Assembly (NCBI RefSeq): GCF_901000735.1
Contig: NC_081547.1
Span: forward strand, 12,321,156 to 12,385,155
Length of the DNA stretch: 64,000 nucleotides
Direction: 5' to 3'
Origin: Corylus avellana
Lineage: Eukaryota > Streptophyta > Magnoliopsida > Fagales > Betulaceae
Shown here: piece after piece, positions 11,301 through 23,279 of the stretch
How the letters are laid out: every line of letters begins with the position of its first letter
Position numbering within the stretch: the first letter of the stretch is position 1
Made by a program: the position numbers and the translations under genes
The notes under the pieces: generated by a model
What the model was told of the DNA's origin: nothing
Database searches by the model: none
Seen by the model: only the letters and a program-made list of their open reading frames with translations

Positions 11301-12252
11301 TATGGGTGTCAACCCGGTCCGGTTTTCCAGTTTTTGGCCAAAATCAGGGACTGGAATCGGGGTACCCCGGTTATTGGTTTTGGGCAATCGGAACCGGGAA
11401 CCGGGTTCTGGTTACCGACAAGTTCCGGTTTGTACCCAATCCAATAACCAGTTTTTTAAGAAAATTATTTTTTGGGCTTATTTTAGGTATTGGGCCTAAC
11501 ATAAGCCCATTTTTTTTTCATAAGTTGGCTCATTTTTAACAAAATCACAAAACTTATTAGAAGGGTGCTCGTTTTCATCACTCTAGAAGTCCATCAACAA
11601 ATATGCAGAATACAGGGAAAAAGAAGAAGTTAAAATTGAAATAATCTAAACTCATCTTCATTACTCCAGATACACCTAATCATACAAATGATGCAATCAC
11701 TCAGAAACAAAGAAAAAAAAAAAAAAAACTGAACGGCCTTTGCAAATGGTTTACAACCTCGAGTACAAAAAGAGAGAAACAAACAAAGCCAAACACATTT
11801 TCTCGGCAACCAAACAGAGCCAAACACTAAAACAGTAAAAACCCAGCCAAACAGTCTAAAAAATTTCAAATTTTTACAAAGATGAAAGAACAATTTCGGA
11901 ACCCAAGATCTGAACCACAATTCCACACTGGATCACAAAGAAAACACCAAAATAACAACAATTTAACAAAATATAGTGAAATTAATTGAAATTAATATCA
12001 AAGAAACCCAGAAAGTGAGAGTCCATACTTGGCTGCTAGTGTTCATTGCTCAGCTGGAGCAAGAGAGAAACGGTCCGACGGAGGGGAGCGAAAGAGGGAG
12101 ATGGCCTGACGGAGAAGTGGAGTACGGAGGTCACTCGAGAAACAGAGAGTGAGAGAAAGGCCGAGTGTTGCAAGAGAAAAATGAGAAAAGAGGGTAAAGG
12201 TGGAATGGGCAACGACACAGTGCATGTACGTGAGAAAATGAGGATGAAAAAT

Positions 12253-13560
12253 GTCACGCCCCCGATTAAGGTGAATAGGGGAAACGCGAACTTAAAAGAA
12301 AATCACAACAATTAAGGAACAATTATCAGAGATCATTACATTAATACTAAGCCAAGGAAGTAAAGATAGGAAGTCAAAAAATTATATAGAATTAGTGTTT
12401 TACTATGAACATTTACAAAATCTCGTTTACACATGAGCTGGGAATCCAAACAAACATTTCAAGCCCTGTCAGGAGGCATAATCAAAAGTGACCACTATAG
12501 GGGGTTATAGCCTCCCCATACGTCAAGTGTTCTCCCATATATACATAACAAAAATTGTGCAGTCTACAAAAAAAAACAAAAGTCTACACAACAATGGCTT
12601 GATCTTTGCAACCCATTGGAATCTCAAGCTCTCACACTCCTACGGCTCCGCAAAGCAGTAGGTCTAGGTATCCCAAGCATAGGGCCATATAATAGGGTCC
12701 TCAAGAATGAGAACACCTACGGGCAGCTCCATTCTCAACACTATTATATACAACGGCATCTGAAAAAATATAAAAGGGAAAAGGGATGAGTTCAACAACT
12801 CAGTAAGTAGCCACAACACCAAGATGCTATAAAACATGCTATGCAAATTTTATGCTATAATCTCAATTATGCACAAAAATGATTGACAATTAATACAAAA
12901 ATAGTAACTTATGAGATATGCAAGCACTTCCTTTTTACTTTCTTTCAAAATTACTGTTTCACCCTTTTGACCCGACACCACAAATTTACAGTGAGCGGCG
13001 CACGTTGGCTTGTCCCAAATGACCTATATGCTCATCCTGTCGTCACAGGGGAGAGCTACCAGGTTGGGAACTTCCCTAGGTGAAGGCCACCTGGCCGGTA
13101 GCACACACCTTCTCGTAACCGTCCTTCGGTGTGCTTGCCATGCTACCCTATGCGGTACCGATCATCACTATAATCGTGTCTCGGGTTAAACATTTTTAAC
13201 ATGAATGCACATATAATATTTCATATGATCTGTAAACTCATCTGTAACTGTATAATGTTCCATGAATGCACATATAACATTTCATATGATCTGTAAACTG
13301 ATTTGTGCCATGACTTTGACAGCTCTTTTCATTTATAATTGCAGTTATGCATAAATCATGAAATATGGTAACTATAACATATAAAATTCTTAAACAATAT
13401 GATTGAATAAAACTTGGCATTAAAATATGAAAGGAAGTGCAATTGAAAATCATGTAAGTGGATTCTTAATAAAATCCCCAACATTTTTTTTTCAAAAGAT
13501 TTATAATAAAAATTTGTTGGGGTTTTTGGTGTTGTGTCCCCTTACTTGGATTTGATGCTG
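12253..13560 (+). mobile_element. Gypsy-type LTR, second copy (5' part)
   Basis: Begins TGTCACGCCCCCGATTAAGG, a start typical of plant Gypsy LTRs, and from 12785 matches 5367-6090. It lies inside the hAT-like element at 11301-15847. Its 3' end was not located with confidence. Confidence 0.55.
13199..13310. repeat. Short tandem duplication in LTR
   Basis: The unit 'catgaatgcacatataa.atttcatatgatctgtaaact' occurs twice in a row with a period of about 60 bp. The related copy at 5780-5830 has one unit. Confidence 0.7.
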
Positions 13561-13654
13561 GGTTGGGTCGAGTCGTCATTTCTCCTAAATAAATTGTAAA
13601 TATGAACTTAGAAGAGTATTTTAAAGTTTTACTAAAGTTTTAAATAAAATATTC

Positions 13655-13656
13655 AA

Positions 13657-13701
<45 letters not shown>

Positions 13702-13895
13702 GGGTAATGTATCCCCATGTAATTGCACAGGTATGTATATATATACATATAATTCTCATGATATCCAATTTCCCTCCCAATTATGTTGTACACGTGTATA
13801 TATATATACAAAAAAAAATGCTACATATATATATATATATATACACACACAAAACAACATGACTATATGTATTTATATATATACATGTGTGAGGT
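13655..13895. repeat. TA/GT microsatellites
   Basis: (TA)n, (GT)n, G-run and repeated (TA)n/(CA)n tracts. The open frames across this segment (Val/Cys and Tyr/Ile repeats) are artefacts of the repeat. Confidence 0.9.
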
Positions 13896-14028
13896 GCTAA
13901 TCATTTATCCAATATGTCTTACACATTTAAAATTTTTCACTATTGCTATTATCATTATCATGGATGTATAATATTTAATCACAAAAATCTGTCTAAACAA
14001 AATACATATATATAATCTCTATAAAATC

Positions 14029-14934
14029 TGCTAGTTCTTATGTTGGCTTAATTCAGTTCCAAAATGCAGATGCTACTGTTTACGGGCTCAAACACTGATC
14101 TAGAATGCTCAAAATCAAATCTCCACCGTTCATAATGTAGATTCATGTGTCATGAACATCCCTGCAAAATTTTAGCTCAATCGGACCACAAACGCTAATC
14201 GATCGGAGCTGTTGATCAAAGCTGGACAGCACCATTGCATGCCCTGTCTGGACAGGTCTTCCCCGAGTCTGGACCGCGTTTCGAGAAACTTTGTTTCTAC
14301 TCCACAAAGCCCTATCCGGACAGCCCATTAACCTGTCCGGACACCACGTAAGTTTTAGGCCCAAAAACGTGATTTTAAGTGGGTTAAGTCTAAGGTTTTG
14401 TCGGCAGGTATATATACATCATTATAGAAGAGAGATGTACGGATTTTCACCCCCAGAGAGTTCGTTGGAGGCAGTGCTAAGAGAGATCATATGTGGTGAG
14501 CGTTAAATTGAATCTCTTAGAGTTTTAGTTATTTTTTTGATAAATCTACGGTTGAGAAGTCTATCGGAGTTCCAGTAAAAGGAAATCATATAGAAGAATT
14601 GTGCTAGATGTTCTGAAAAGAGCTACTGTGGTAGAAGTCAAGTGAGTCGCTTGTCGTGTGCAAGGAAGTATCAATTGCAAAAGTTTTGTAATCCTTCTTG
14701 TATTCCTTATTCTTCTTATAGTGGATTGATTTCCTGAGTTTGGATGCTCCGGAGAGGTTTTACATTTAGGGAGTTCTCTAAATGGTTTCCTCTTCGTAAC
14801 CAAATATCTGTATTCTTGAATGTTTATTTCATATCTGTATTTGGTTGAATTTTAACTGTTAGGTTAGATCTTATTCTGCATAATTTTTGTGAAACACCTA
14901 GACATTTGAATAGGTGTCGTTTTTAGAATTTTCA
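14029..14934 (+). mobile_element. Solo LTR with 5-bp target duplication
   Basis: Runs TGCTAGTTCTTATG...GAATTTTCA and is flanked by AAATC on both sides (14024-14028 and 14935-14939). Length is 906 bp with no internal region, so it is a solo LTR left by recombination. The first 250 bp match 1679-1924. The superfamily cannot be set from the LTR alone; Copia is likely from its style. Confidence 0.8.
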
Positions 14935-14939
14935 AAATC

Positions 14940-15300
14940 TACAAACTAACATTTCAATAATAAGAGTCAAACTCCATAAATAACGACCCATACAAGAATC
15001 CTAAAATACCCATAAAAAGCAAATATTAACTTATCCTAAATTTCTTTCAAGAAAATAAAATAAAAATAATAATATAGGGAAAGGGCCCTTACTGTGCTAG
15101 AATGGGGGTTGCAAGAGAAAAAAAAAAAAAAAAAAACTGAAATAAGCTCATGTTCGCTACTTGATGTCGTGAGGGGAGGAGAAGACCTTGGGTATATATA
15201 TAGTGGAGCAAGGAGAGCTGAGAGAGATATAAAATAAGAAATAAACTAAGCTTATTGACATGTGTAAAAAGGCTATGGAAGGAAGCATGCAAGAGGACAC
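14940..15300. other. Non-coding interior of the hAT-like element
   Basis: AT-rich, no gene seen. Confidence 0.5.
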
Positions 15301-15384
15301 ATGCTCCTTATGTGGAGGCTTGCATGAAAACACATGGCACTTCCAAAAAGCAGTAGGACACGTTGATGGCTTGAAGGCTACGCC

Positions 15385-15582
15385 TCTTTTCTTTCTTTCT
15401 TTCTTTCTTTTTTTTTTTTTTTTTTTTATAATTATAATAATAATAATTATTATTATTATTATTATTATTATTAAACAATAAATCTAAAAGCTCCCAAATA
15501 ATTAATAGGCTAACAACCCCTCTAATATTCTCCTGCTAATCCAAAGAATCCTCATATATATATATATATATATATATATAAA
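15385..15582. repeat. CTTT, TAA/TTA and AT microsatellites
   Basis: A pyrimidine tract followed by an ATT array, then an (AT)n run at 15556-15582. Confidence 0.9.
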
Positions 15583-15855
15583 CAAATGCTTTATAATTTT
15601 ATTTTAATCTATAAAATTTATAGAATGTCACAAAAAAAAATAGGGCAGAGGGAGTATTGTAAAGGCCCTAAACCTAAAACAAAAATTAAAATAGAAAATA
15701 TATATATATCCCACTCGGGTAACTCGGGTAAAACTGTGCATCTAAAACCGGTACCCGGTTTTGGTTTTTTCCAAATCAAACCTGAATCGGCTATCCCCGA
15801 TTTCCGGCTTCTCGCTTCCGGGCCCCAAAGATATTTTGACACCCGTACCCATAGC

Positions 15856-16923
15856 CGAAATCCTCTTTGATTTCTTCTTCTTCTTCTTCTATCTCTCTCT
15901 GAAATTCGTCATCCTCTCTCTCTCTCTCTCTACATCTCTGTGTCTCTCTCTCTTTTCTTTCCTGGCAACACAACATCCCAGTTTCCTCCATCATTTCACG
16001 CTCACTTCATCTATGAGCAAATGGGAGACAATTGCTCCCCTTGAGAGCTTGCCGCATGTGAGACATTTGTCCCACATGCATTCAACTCCTGCTATACCAC
16101 AAGACAAGTGTCCAACATGTCTTAAGAAAATGACACCTTAGAACCCAAGTGTCCACTGAGAAAACAAGAGGGGTATGTTGTATAACATCTATAGCTTTAG
16201 GTGTCAATCACGTGGGTCTATTAGGCATACAATGCTTACATCTTAGCACTTACGTGTCTTGGTGTGAACCTATCAAGATGTAGTCATAATATTTTATAAT
16301 TATTCCTCAATAAATATAAATCTTTTTCCTATCACATACCTAAAAATCGTGGCCTACTAGGATCATTAACCCATCCAATTAATTCCCAAATCGTAGGTAC
16401 TTTAACTACTTGACAGCTTGACCTATTAAACATCAAAAAATCATAACGCTTTCAATTTAACTTCAAATGACACGAAATTTACCTTGAAATTATCTTCATT
16501 CAAAGACTCACAATATATCTAAAAATCATAGCAACCCATAACTTTTAGGTACCTCAAAAGTCCCTCGAAATTCTATGTCTCTGTTTGACTGAAATTTCAG
16601 TTTTGACACTTGCATCTTCTAAAAATCATAACTCTTTCTACAAGTGTCAAAAAATCATGAAACCACTTTTAAAATCTTCCCTTCTCATCAATATACAAGC
16701 TCTTAAAACAGTTTCATTTAAGGTCACTCATTGAATTTTTGGCATCCAAAACAATGTGACTTTTCTTTCAACAACCCACTAAATTTCTAATTAGCAATTT
16801 CCATCATCTTTCACATTAAGTCTACTTACCTAACTCATATAAATCTGAATAAAATTGCAAATCCTCATTATCCTTGATATTAAGATCGCCTTTATTCTAG
16901 GATATAAATTTTGGGGTATTACA
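15856..16923 (+). mobile_element. Gypsy-type LTR remnant, 3' part
   Basis: Continues after the hAT-like element and ends TTGGGGTATTACA at 16923, the usual 3' end of Gypsy LTRs that start TGTCACGCCC. It includes a (CTT)n(CT)n microsatellite at 15868-15950. No primer-binding site follows, so this is the outer edge of a 3' or solo LTR. Confidence 0.5.
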
Positions 16924-17339
16924 GCTCGACCTTCAATGTCTAGTAGCAGACAGCGCCGAACACCGTACACAGTGGGAAGAAAGTTGTCGGAATTTAGAGA
17001 TGACCGGTACGGTGTAGTTGACGTGGCCTATAGATGGCAATGGAGGCAAGGTTCCGAGATCTGGCTCTCAGCAACAAGCTATGGAACTAATGGAAGGTCC
17101 GTTATAGAAGGCGGCATCCAGCGATAACAGGGGCTTGTGGAGATGATGCCCGGCAAACATAGGTGGATGGAGAGGCTAGCTAGACGGCGTAGAAGCTGGA
17201 GATGAAGGCCGGTAGTGGTAGGGATGACGACCGGAGTTAGGACTAGAGGCTTATATGATGTTAATACCATATAAGCCACCTCAGCATCACCACGTTAAGC
17301 ATAGTTGATTCCCTCCTATGAGATTGTCTCACGAACTGA
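16924..17339. other. Non-coding, GC-richer stretch
   Basis: 'Ggaggc' and 'gacgaccgg' words as in leader regions of other plant repeats. No domain seen. A short palindrome lies at about 17248-17277. Confidence 0.4.
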
Positions 17340-18840
17340 GCAAGTTCAATGAAACATTCTTATCAAGCTGCAAACAGATTGAAATTGAGAAGATCATCTA
17401 GTATCTCTAGGTCGTTGCAAAGTACCAATTTGGTTTGCCCTCCTTCCTATCTCGATTTCATTAGAAGCAAGCATACCTTCAATCTCAACAACTTGAAAAG
17501 ACCAAAATTCATCATGGCGTTTTGAAGAACCAAAAACAATATTGATAATAGAAGTCAAATGGAAAAAGAACTAATGAACAAATTTTGCTTCTCTTGATGT
17601 TGCAACTAAAGCTAATTGTAGCTTATGAGCAAAGCAATGCACATAATATGCATACGGACATTCTCTAAGAAATAAAGTTTATAGCCCATTCCATTCACTA
17701 CACATATTACTAGCTCCATCATATCCTAGACCTTGAATATTCTCAATTGGAAGGTCTTAACCAGAAAGGACGTTACATATCTCATTTTTTAAAGTTAATG
17801 CAGTAGTATCTTTGACGTAGACAATATGAAAGAATCTCTCCCTAATAAAACCATCTTTATCAACAAATCTCAAAATTATTGCCATTTGTTCTCTTTTTGA
17901 CTCATCCCAAGCTTCATCAACAAAAATGTAAAATTTGGCATCCCAATTTCTTTACCAATCACATCTCGCACTTTCCTTGCAATGATATGCAAAATTTCTT
18001 TTTGAAGTGTTGGTGATGTATATTTTGCATTCCGTTGAGCATTTCCAAGACAACTTCAACAACATTATCATTATAAGTTGCTAAGAACTTTATCAATTCA
18101 ATGTAGTTACATTGATTCTTTGAGTTGAACCTTTCATCATGACCGCTGAATGCACATGCTTGGAATGGGAGCCATCGAACACTATCGATCGAGATTTCAA
18201 GCGGCAACCGACTATTCTCTATTTCTTGTAATGATTGTTTTTCAATTAACTTGCCAATATGACGTGAATTATTCTTGAGATCATCACAACATCTCGCAAC
18301 AGTTTTATTTGGTAAATTTGGATCTTTACCCACATCCCATTAAAGAAAAATTCACTTCATCGTTTACCTTTTTCTAATTGTTAAAACCTTTCACTGTAAA
18401 TCCATCTGATCCCAAACGGCCTATCGCTTGCTTAGCAAATATATAACATGGATGACAAAATATGGCCTTCTTTGAAGGTGAATACTCTAACCAAGTTGAG
18501 TATGTCTTGAACCAAGAAGCTTGAAATAGACGATGATGATTATCAGGTCTTAAAGGTGGATATTCTACACATTTGGGTTGATACGGACCAGATTTAAGAT
18601 AAGCACACCAAATTTCTTCTTTTGAGTTAACATGAAATTCTCTTATTTGGGGACGTAATCCTAGATCACGTTCCAAAGATGTAGCAGTCATTTCTTTAGG
18701 TTGGATTCTTGGATATTTAAAAGGCCGCTCATTAGTCACTGAAGCAATAAGATTCGTTGCTAACGGTCTATCTAACCATGTATTAATCTCTGAATCCCTT
18801 GCATCTTTTTTCTAAAGAATGAATCGATTGTTTTATGTTT
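17340..18840 (-). pseudogene. Second hAT (TTF-finger) transposase remnant
   Basis: Same family as the hAT transposase at 6793-9284 but more decayed. The TTF finger is at about 18560-18430 (FQASWF, then FCHPCYIF), and the DUF4371 part follows at 18333-17959 (NNSRHIGKL, SIDSVRWLPFQACAFSGHD). The catalytic core down to about 17340 is readable only through many stops and frame changes. The C-terminal dimerisation block is not visible, so it is 3'-truncated. No terminal repeats were found. Confidence 0.75.
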
Positions 18841-19578
18841 GGTCGTATTTTTTTAAGCTGTAAGAAAAATTTATGGATCAAAAATTAACTTGAAAAGTAC
18901 CTAGAATTAGAAACATAAGATATCTGTTATAATTTTTTACTCAAAATTAATCAAACCAAACTCATCAAATTACAACAAAACAAAAGAACAAAAACAAAAA
19001 TCAAAGTAACTAATAAAAATCTTCATTTGACAACATCACAAACATATAATAATTTAAACCACTTGCGAAATAAACTAAACACAATTAATAGTGTCTAAGA
19101 AAAATGAACACCTTTCAGTAAATTAATTATCATGAGAGATTTCTTGAAAACAAATCAACCACAATAAAGAGTTAGCTGAATGCTGCAAACAAATAAAAAC
19201 AAATAATTAATTAGAATAAGAAAGAATGGAACACAATAAAAAGAAAAAGTTATCTTCCAAATTGATTACATATTTTAAAGACATTGATTACTTTAATAGA
19301 ATAAATTAAAAAAAATCAATCTAATTTGGAGGAGTTTTATCCATCTAACATCAAGGAGTTTTATTTTAGTTAGTACTTCAACTAAAAAAGACATGCATAA
19401 TTCTCACACTACACTAATATTTTAAATAAAACTACATTAATAAATTACACGCCTACCTCTTTACGTCCTTCTCACACTAATTAGTACTACTATTTTATAC
19501 CAAATATAATTTATGCCAATTAAAAACAGCCTAAAGAAAAGTATGAACATGTCATTGCAACTTATTTTTCTTTGAATT
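18841..19578. other. AT-rich non-coding stretch
   Basis: Probably the 5' flank of the hAT remnant; no coding or RNA gene signal seen. Confidence 0.5.
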
Positions 19579-20567
19579 AGGGAAAAATATAAAAAAGCCT
19601 CCCAAACTACCAGCCGTTTTTTATTTAGCCCCCTGATGTTCCAAAAGTCATAAAGTAGCCCCCTAAACTACTAAACTGTCGCATTTTGACCACTCCGTTA
19701 GTCAAAACCGTCAATCTGGATGGAAACTACAAAATGACGTCGTTTGGTTACGGGTAAGTTACAAAAATGCCCTTTTATTTTTATTTTTATTTTTTTTATT
19801 TTTAAGGAGGAGCAAAACAGCGTCGTTTTGCTCCCAAAAGGGTTCACTTACCCTAAGCAAAACGGCGCCGTTTTGCTTAGGTTAATTAAACTCTTTTCCC
19901 CATTCTCAATCAATCCCACGCCAAGGCGCCTTCACCTTCGCCTTCACCTTCAACATCTTCACCTTCACCTTCACCTTCTTCACTATCTTCACCATGAACC
20001 TTATCCTTTATCTTCTTCTGCTTCCCCTGAGAGACGCCATCTTTAGCAGAGTTTTCGAATGGACGTTTATCTGGAGTTCCCAAAGGCAGGCGGGGAGAAT
20101 CCAAGTTCTTTGAAGCCTGCAGACTCTTGGCCTTGATTTTAGTCAACTTCAATCCCAAAGGCATTGAAGCCTGCAGACTCTTGGCCTCAAATTTAGTCAA
20201 CGTCAATCCCAAAGGCATGCGGGAATGTTACCCTCTTTGAAGCTGGCAAGAGTGCTGTTAAAAATTTCTTTCCTTTGGTCTGAGCCCATAGCATTTGCAG
20301 CACATGGTTTCAGGACGGGGCCTTCTCTTGCGATGGAAGTTTTCTGAGCAGAAGGTGGAAGAGTGGCTACCTTTCTTTCATCTCCTCCTCCTCCTGTTAG
20401 TTCTTGAGAGAATCCAAGTTACCTGCAATCGTCCTGCGTGGGATTGATTGAGAATGGGGAAAAGGGTTTAATTAACCTAAGCAAAACGGCACCGTTTTGC
20501 TTAGGGTAAGTGAACCCTTTTGGGCGCAAAATGCTCCTCCTTAAAAAAAAAAAAAAAAAAAAAAAAA
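19579..20567. mobile_element. Mutator-like element with long inverted arms (Pack-MULE candidate)
   Basis: The left arm starts GGGAAAAATATAAAAAAGCC at about 19580 and runs through 'cctcccaaactaccagccg' to about 19926. The inner part of that arm returns inverted at 20437-20545, including the palindromic 'gcaaaacggcgccgttttgc'. Arms of this length fit Mutator-like elements. The outer right arm is lost in the poly-A run and gap at 20568. The roughly 510 bp between the arms is GC-richer and coding-like. Confidence 0.7.
19910..20418 (-). pseudogene. Coding-like insert inside the Mutator-like element
   Basis: On the minus strand, two overlapping frames run in succession. The first, from about 20418 to 20203, contains ERKVATLPPSAQK and EIFNSTLASFKEGNIP. 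The second, 20218 to 19910, contains an 18-residue near-duplicate (MPLGLTLTKFEAKSLQAS and MPLGLKLTKIKAKSLQAS), a basic stretch (KQKKIKDK) and an acidic Glu-Gly tail. One frame change near 20210-20218 would join them. The opening 'GATTGCAG/GTAACTT' resembles a splice acceptor. This looks like part of a captured host gene; I do not recognise the source. The acidic tail runs into the right arm. Confidence 0.45.
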
Positions 20568-20667
20568 NNNNNNNNNNNNNNNNNNNNNNNNNNNNNNNNN
20601 NNNNNNNNNNNNNNNNNNNNNNNNNNNNNNNNNNNNNNNNNNNNNNNNNNNNNNNNNNNNNNNNNNN
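20568..20667. other. Assembly gap (100 N)
   Basis: Exactly 100 N, directly after a poly-A run in an inverted-repeat arm. Confidence 0.99.
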
Positions 20668-23174
20668 TTCTCTTGTTGTGACCCCATTTTTTACAGTGCC
20701 CACACTGGTTTTTGGTTCCCCCCTCCTAATGGCGTTTGAATTTTTTAGCTCCTTAGCCCCTCTCACTCTTACCTTCCTAGGTATCCCAGGAGCTATCCTT
20801 GCCTTTGGTGGTTCGATAATCGGTTGATTGATCCTAGGCCATTGCTTTTCACTGGGCACGGGATAGATGATGGGTTGATATGTCTTCAGGTACTTGTCTT
20901 TACTATAGTAGTCACTGAGATAATCTATTGGATTGCCACCATGGTATAAGATGGCTGATATGGCATGACTGCATGGTATCCCAGTAACGTCTCATTTCCT
21001 ACGCCCACATGTTCTGCCCTCCACACTGACTGCAACTCGTTTGCCCTCACATTCGACCTCAAAAATGTCATCACCGGCATATGTGCACCAACAATGACTG
21101 GCACCATCCTCTTCCTTCTCCAACTTGGCCATTATTTTTGGCCCTAAACTACCCTCCCCCATTGTAGCAATCAACTCCATTTTTCTTACATACCTCCTCA
21201 TTAATTTATTCCTAATCCCTTCAAACATTGACATTATTGTCAATTGACGGTACTTCAGGATCCATGAGTTGAAACACTCAGCACAGTTGTTGTGTACCAG
21301 GTCAGACTTGGCCATGGTGTTGAACCATCCCCTACACCAAGTACTGGGATCAATCTTTGCCAAGTAATCATAAGCAGGCTCATTTACTTTATTCATCTCT
21401 TCCATCGCATAATGGAAATCTCTCTGGGTATAAGATGATGCAGCAGTCCAAAGCATGTCTTTTAGCAATATCCTCTTGTGACCGGCACTTCTGAAATTGG
21501 CATACAGGTGTCTCACACATGTACGGTGCTCAGCTGTGGGACAAACCTGTTCGAGGCTTGGTACTAGGCCCTGCACATATGGTAAGATAAAATAGGTTAG
21601 ACATTATTCATACAAGTAAGTTAAATATTAGGCATTATGCACACAAGTATGCTTACCTTTTGTCGATCAGATATAAAAGTCCACCCTTGTGTTAGTGCTA
21701 AGCCAAGATCAGATATAAGTGCCTCCAAGAACCAAGTCTAGCTGTCCTTAGTCTCTGCTTCTACAACCGCAATGGACAGTGGATACATACTATTGTTGGC
21801 ATCCCTCCCAACAGCAGCCATTAACTAGCCCTTGTACCTACCCTTCAGGAAGCATGCATCTACACCTATCACAGGTCTACACCCTTGTAAGAAACCTATC
21901 TTCATTGCTGCAAACGATACATATAACCTCTGAAACCTACATGGGACCTCGGGCATTGGTCTCTCAACCATAAGAATTAAACAGCTGCCCACATTGGTCT
22001 TCCTAACCATTGCACAGTAGTCCCATAACCGATGCTATTGCTCATCCAACTTCCCATCAATTTTTTGTTGCTTCTTCTTCCTTGCCCTATACAATGAGCT
22101 AACATGGGCATTTATATTCCACTTAGCTATGACCTATTTCTGCAAAACGTCTATAGGCAGGTTTGGCTGGTTTCTGAATGAGTCCATGCACCATTCAGCT
22201 ATCCAAGTTGAATTAATCATGTGATTCTTGTATCTTCTAGTGCATGAGTGTCTTGGATACATTGACACCAAGAGAAATGTGGACTCATCCCTTAACTTCT
22301 TCCCATAAACCCTGTACTTACATTTCTTGTCTTTGCAACGAGCTATAACCTTCTTGGTTTCATTTCTTGGGAACTCTAAATCCTTCCCCTTCAAAATATT
22401 TGCTTGCTTCACCGCTTTTCTAAACTGCACCGCATCACCAAACACATGACCTATTTGCAACACTGGATTTTGCATCTCTTCTTTGGTAAATGGAATTCTT
22501 TTGGTGACATCACGACGACTTGATGTTTCTTCATCGTCACTAGCACTAGGAGCGGGCGACCTAAGTATGTCACTCGGACAAAGATCTTCACTATCATCTT
22601 CATCATCTTCCCCCCCTATTTCTTCCACATGTCCACCCCCAGCTTCCTCACCCCCATCTTCCTCACCCCTAAACCCTGCTTCATCATCAACAACACCCGA
22701 ACCCCCCACCCTTTCTGACTCCACATGCTCCTCCCCATCTGATGACTCAGCATCAGTATCTACACTAAGAACCTCGTCCCAGAAAGCATCCTTCTTATAT
22801 ACAACAGTCCTCTCATATTCTTCATCCTCTTCTGCATTGTCATCTACCGCATCTACATCAACAGCATCAAACGAAACCAAATACAACTCAGCTAGCCCAT
22901 GCCCTAAATGGTGTTGAACCATTTCATTTACATCATGATCAGATGATATCAGCCTTAATCCTTCATCTAAAGACGTATCAGGTATCTTGTTGTGAATGAG
23001 GTCACCAAACCTATATCCATAATCCTTACATATATCCTCAATATCCAATAAAGACATCTTATGTACATCATGAACCAAATGATTATGAACAAACCCACCC
23101 ACATACGTACACCTATTTGCCCTATTGAAATAACCATTATAATGGACCTTAAACAGCAATATGTCACTAGCCAT
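20668..23174 (-). pseudogene. MuDR-type (Mutator) transposase, decayed and cut by gap
   Basis: ATG at 23174 (MASDILLFKVHYNG), a start typical of plant MULE transposases. In order: N-terminal domain, a long acidic Ser/Glu/Asp linker, a MuDR DNA-binding zinc-finger domain (ARCKDKKCKYRV, HSCTRRYKNH), an MULE transposase core with VIGVDACFLKGRYKG, a SWIM finger (RTCGRRK, then GIPCSHA), and, in another frame just before the gap, the start of a CCHC knuckle (CGHCKKWGHNKR). An 86-bp GT-AG intron lies at 21571-21656. In-frame stops are at 22134, 22035, 21825, 21738 and 20992. The first SWIM pair is CGR instead of CxC. Not functional as it stands. Confidence 0.85.
21571..21656 (-). other. Intron in Mutator transposase pseudogene
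   Basis: Minus-strand donor AAAG/GTAAGC at 21656 and acceptor TATGTGCAG/GGCC at 21571. Removing it joins SDRQK to GLVPSLEQ, the order expected in MULE transposases. Confidence 0.7.
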
Positions 23175-23279
23175 TATGTGGCCTACCACATTGAGACAGG
23201 ATGCAAAAAGCATTAAACAAAGTGCAACATATATTTGCAGAACAAAAAAAAGGAAGCAACAAAATACACCATTGAGTGA

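Larger units (their letters stand above)
11301..15847. mobile_element. hAT-like non-autonomous element carrying nested LTRs
   Basis: The left end reads TATGGGTGTCAA and the right end, on the opposite strand, TACGGGTGTCAA. CCCATAGC is present on both sides (11293-11300 and 15848-15855). Both subterminal regions are rich in 'ccggt/accgg' words, a common hAT trait. The interior has no transposase; it contains a Gypsy-type LTR start, a solo LTR and microsatellites. Caution: CCCATAGC followed by TATGGG is nearly palindromic, so part of the apparent target duplication could belong to the terminal repeat. Confidence 0.5.

Noticed and set aside
13671..13971. Short Cys-Val and Tyr-Ile repeat open frames
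   Set aside because: Produced by GT and TA microsatellites.
17248..17277. Palindrome 'ggcttatatgatgttaataccatataagcc' as a primer-binding site
   Set aside because: Only partly like TGGTATCAGAGC and no LTR end beside it.
22483..22917. Plus-strand Ser-rich open frame of 144 codons
   Set aside because: Antisense of the acidic Glu/Asp linker of the Mutator transposase.
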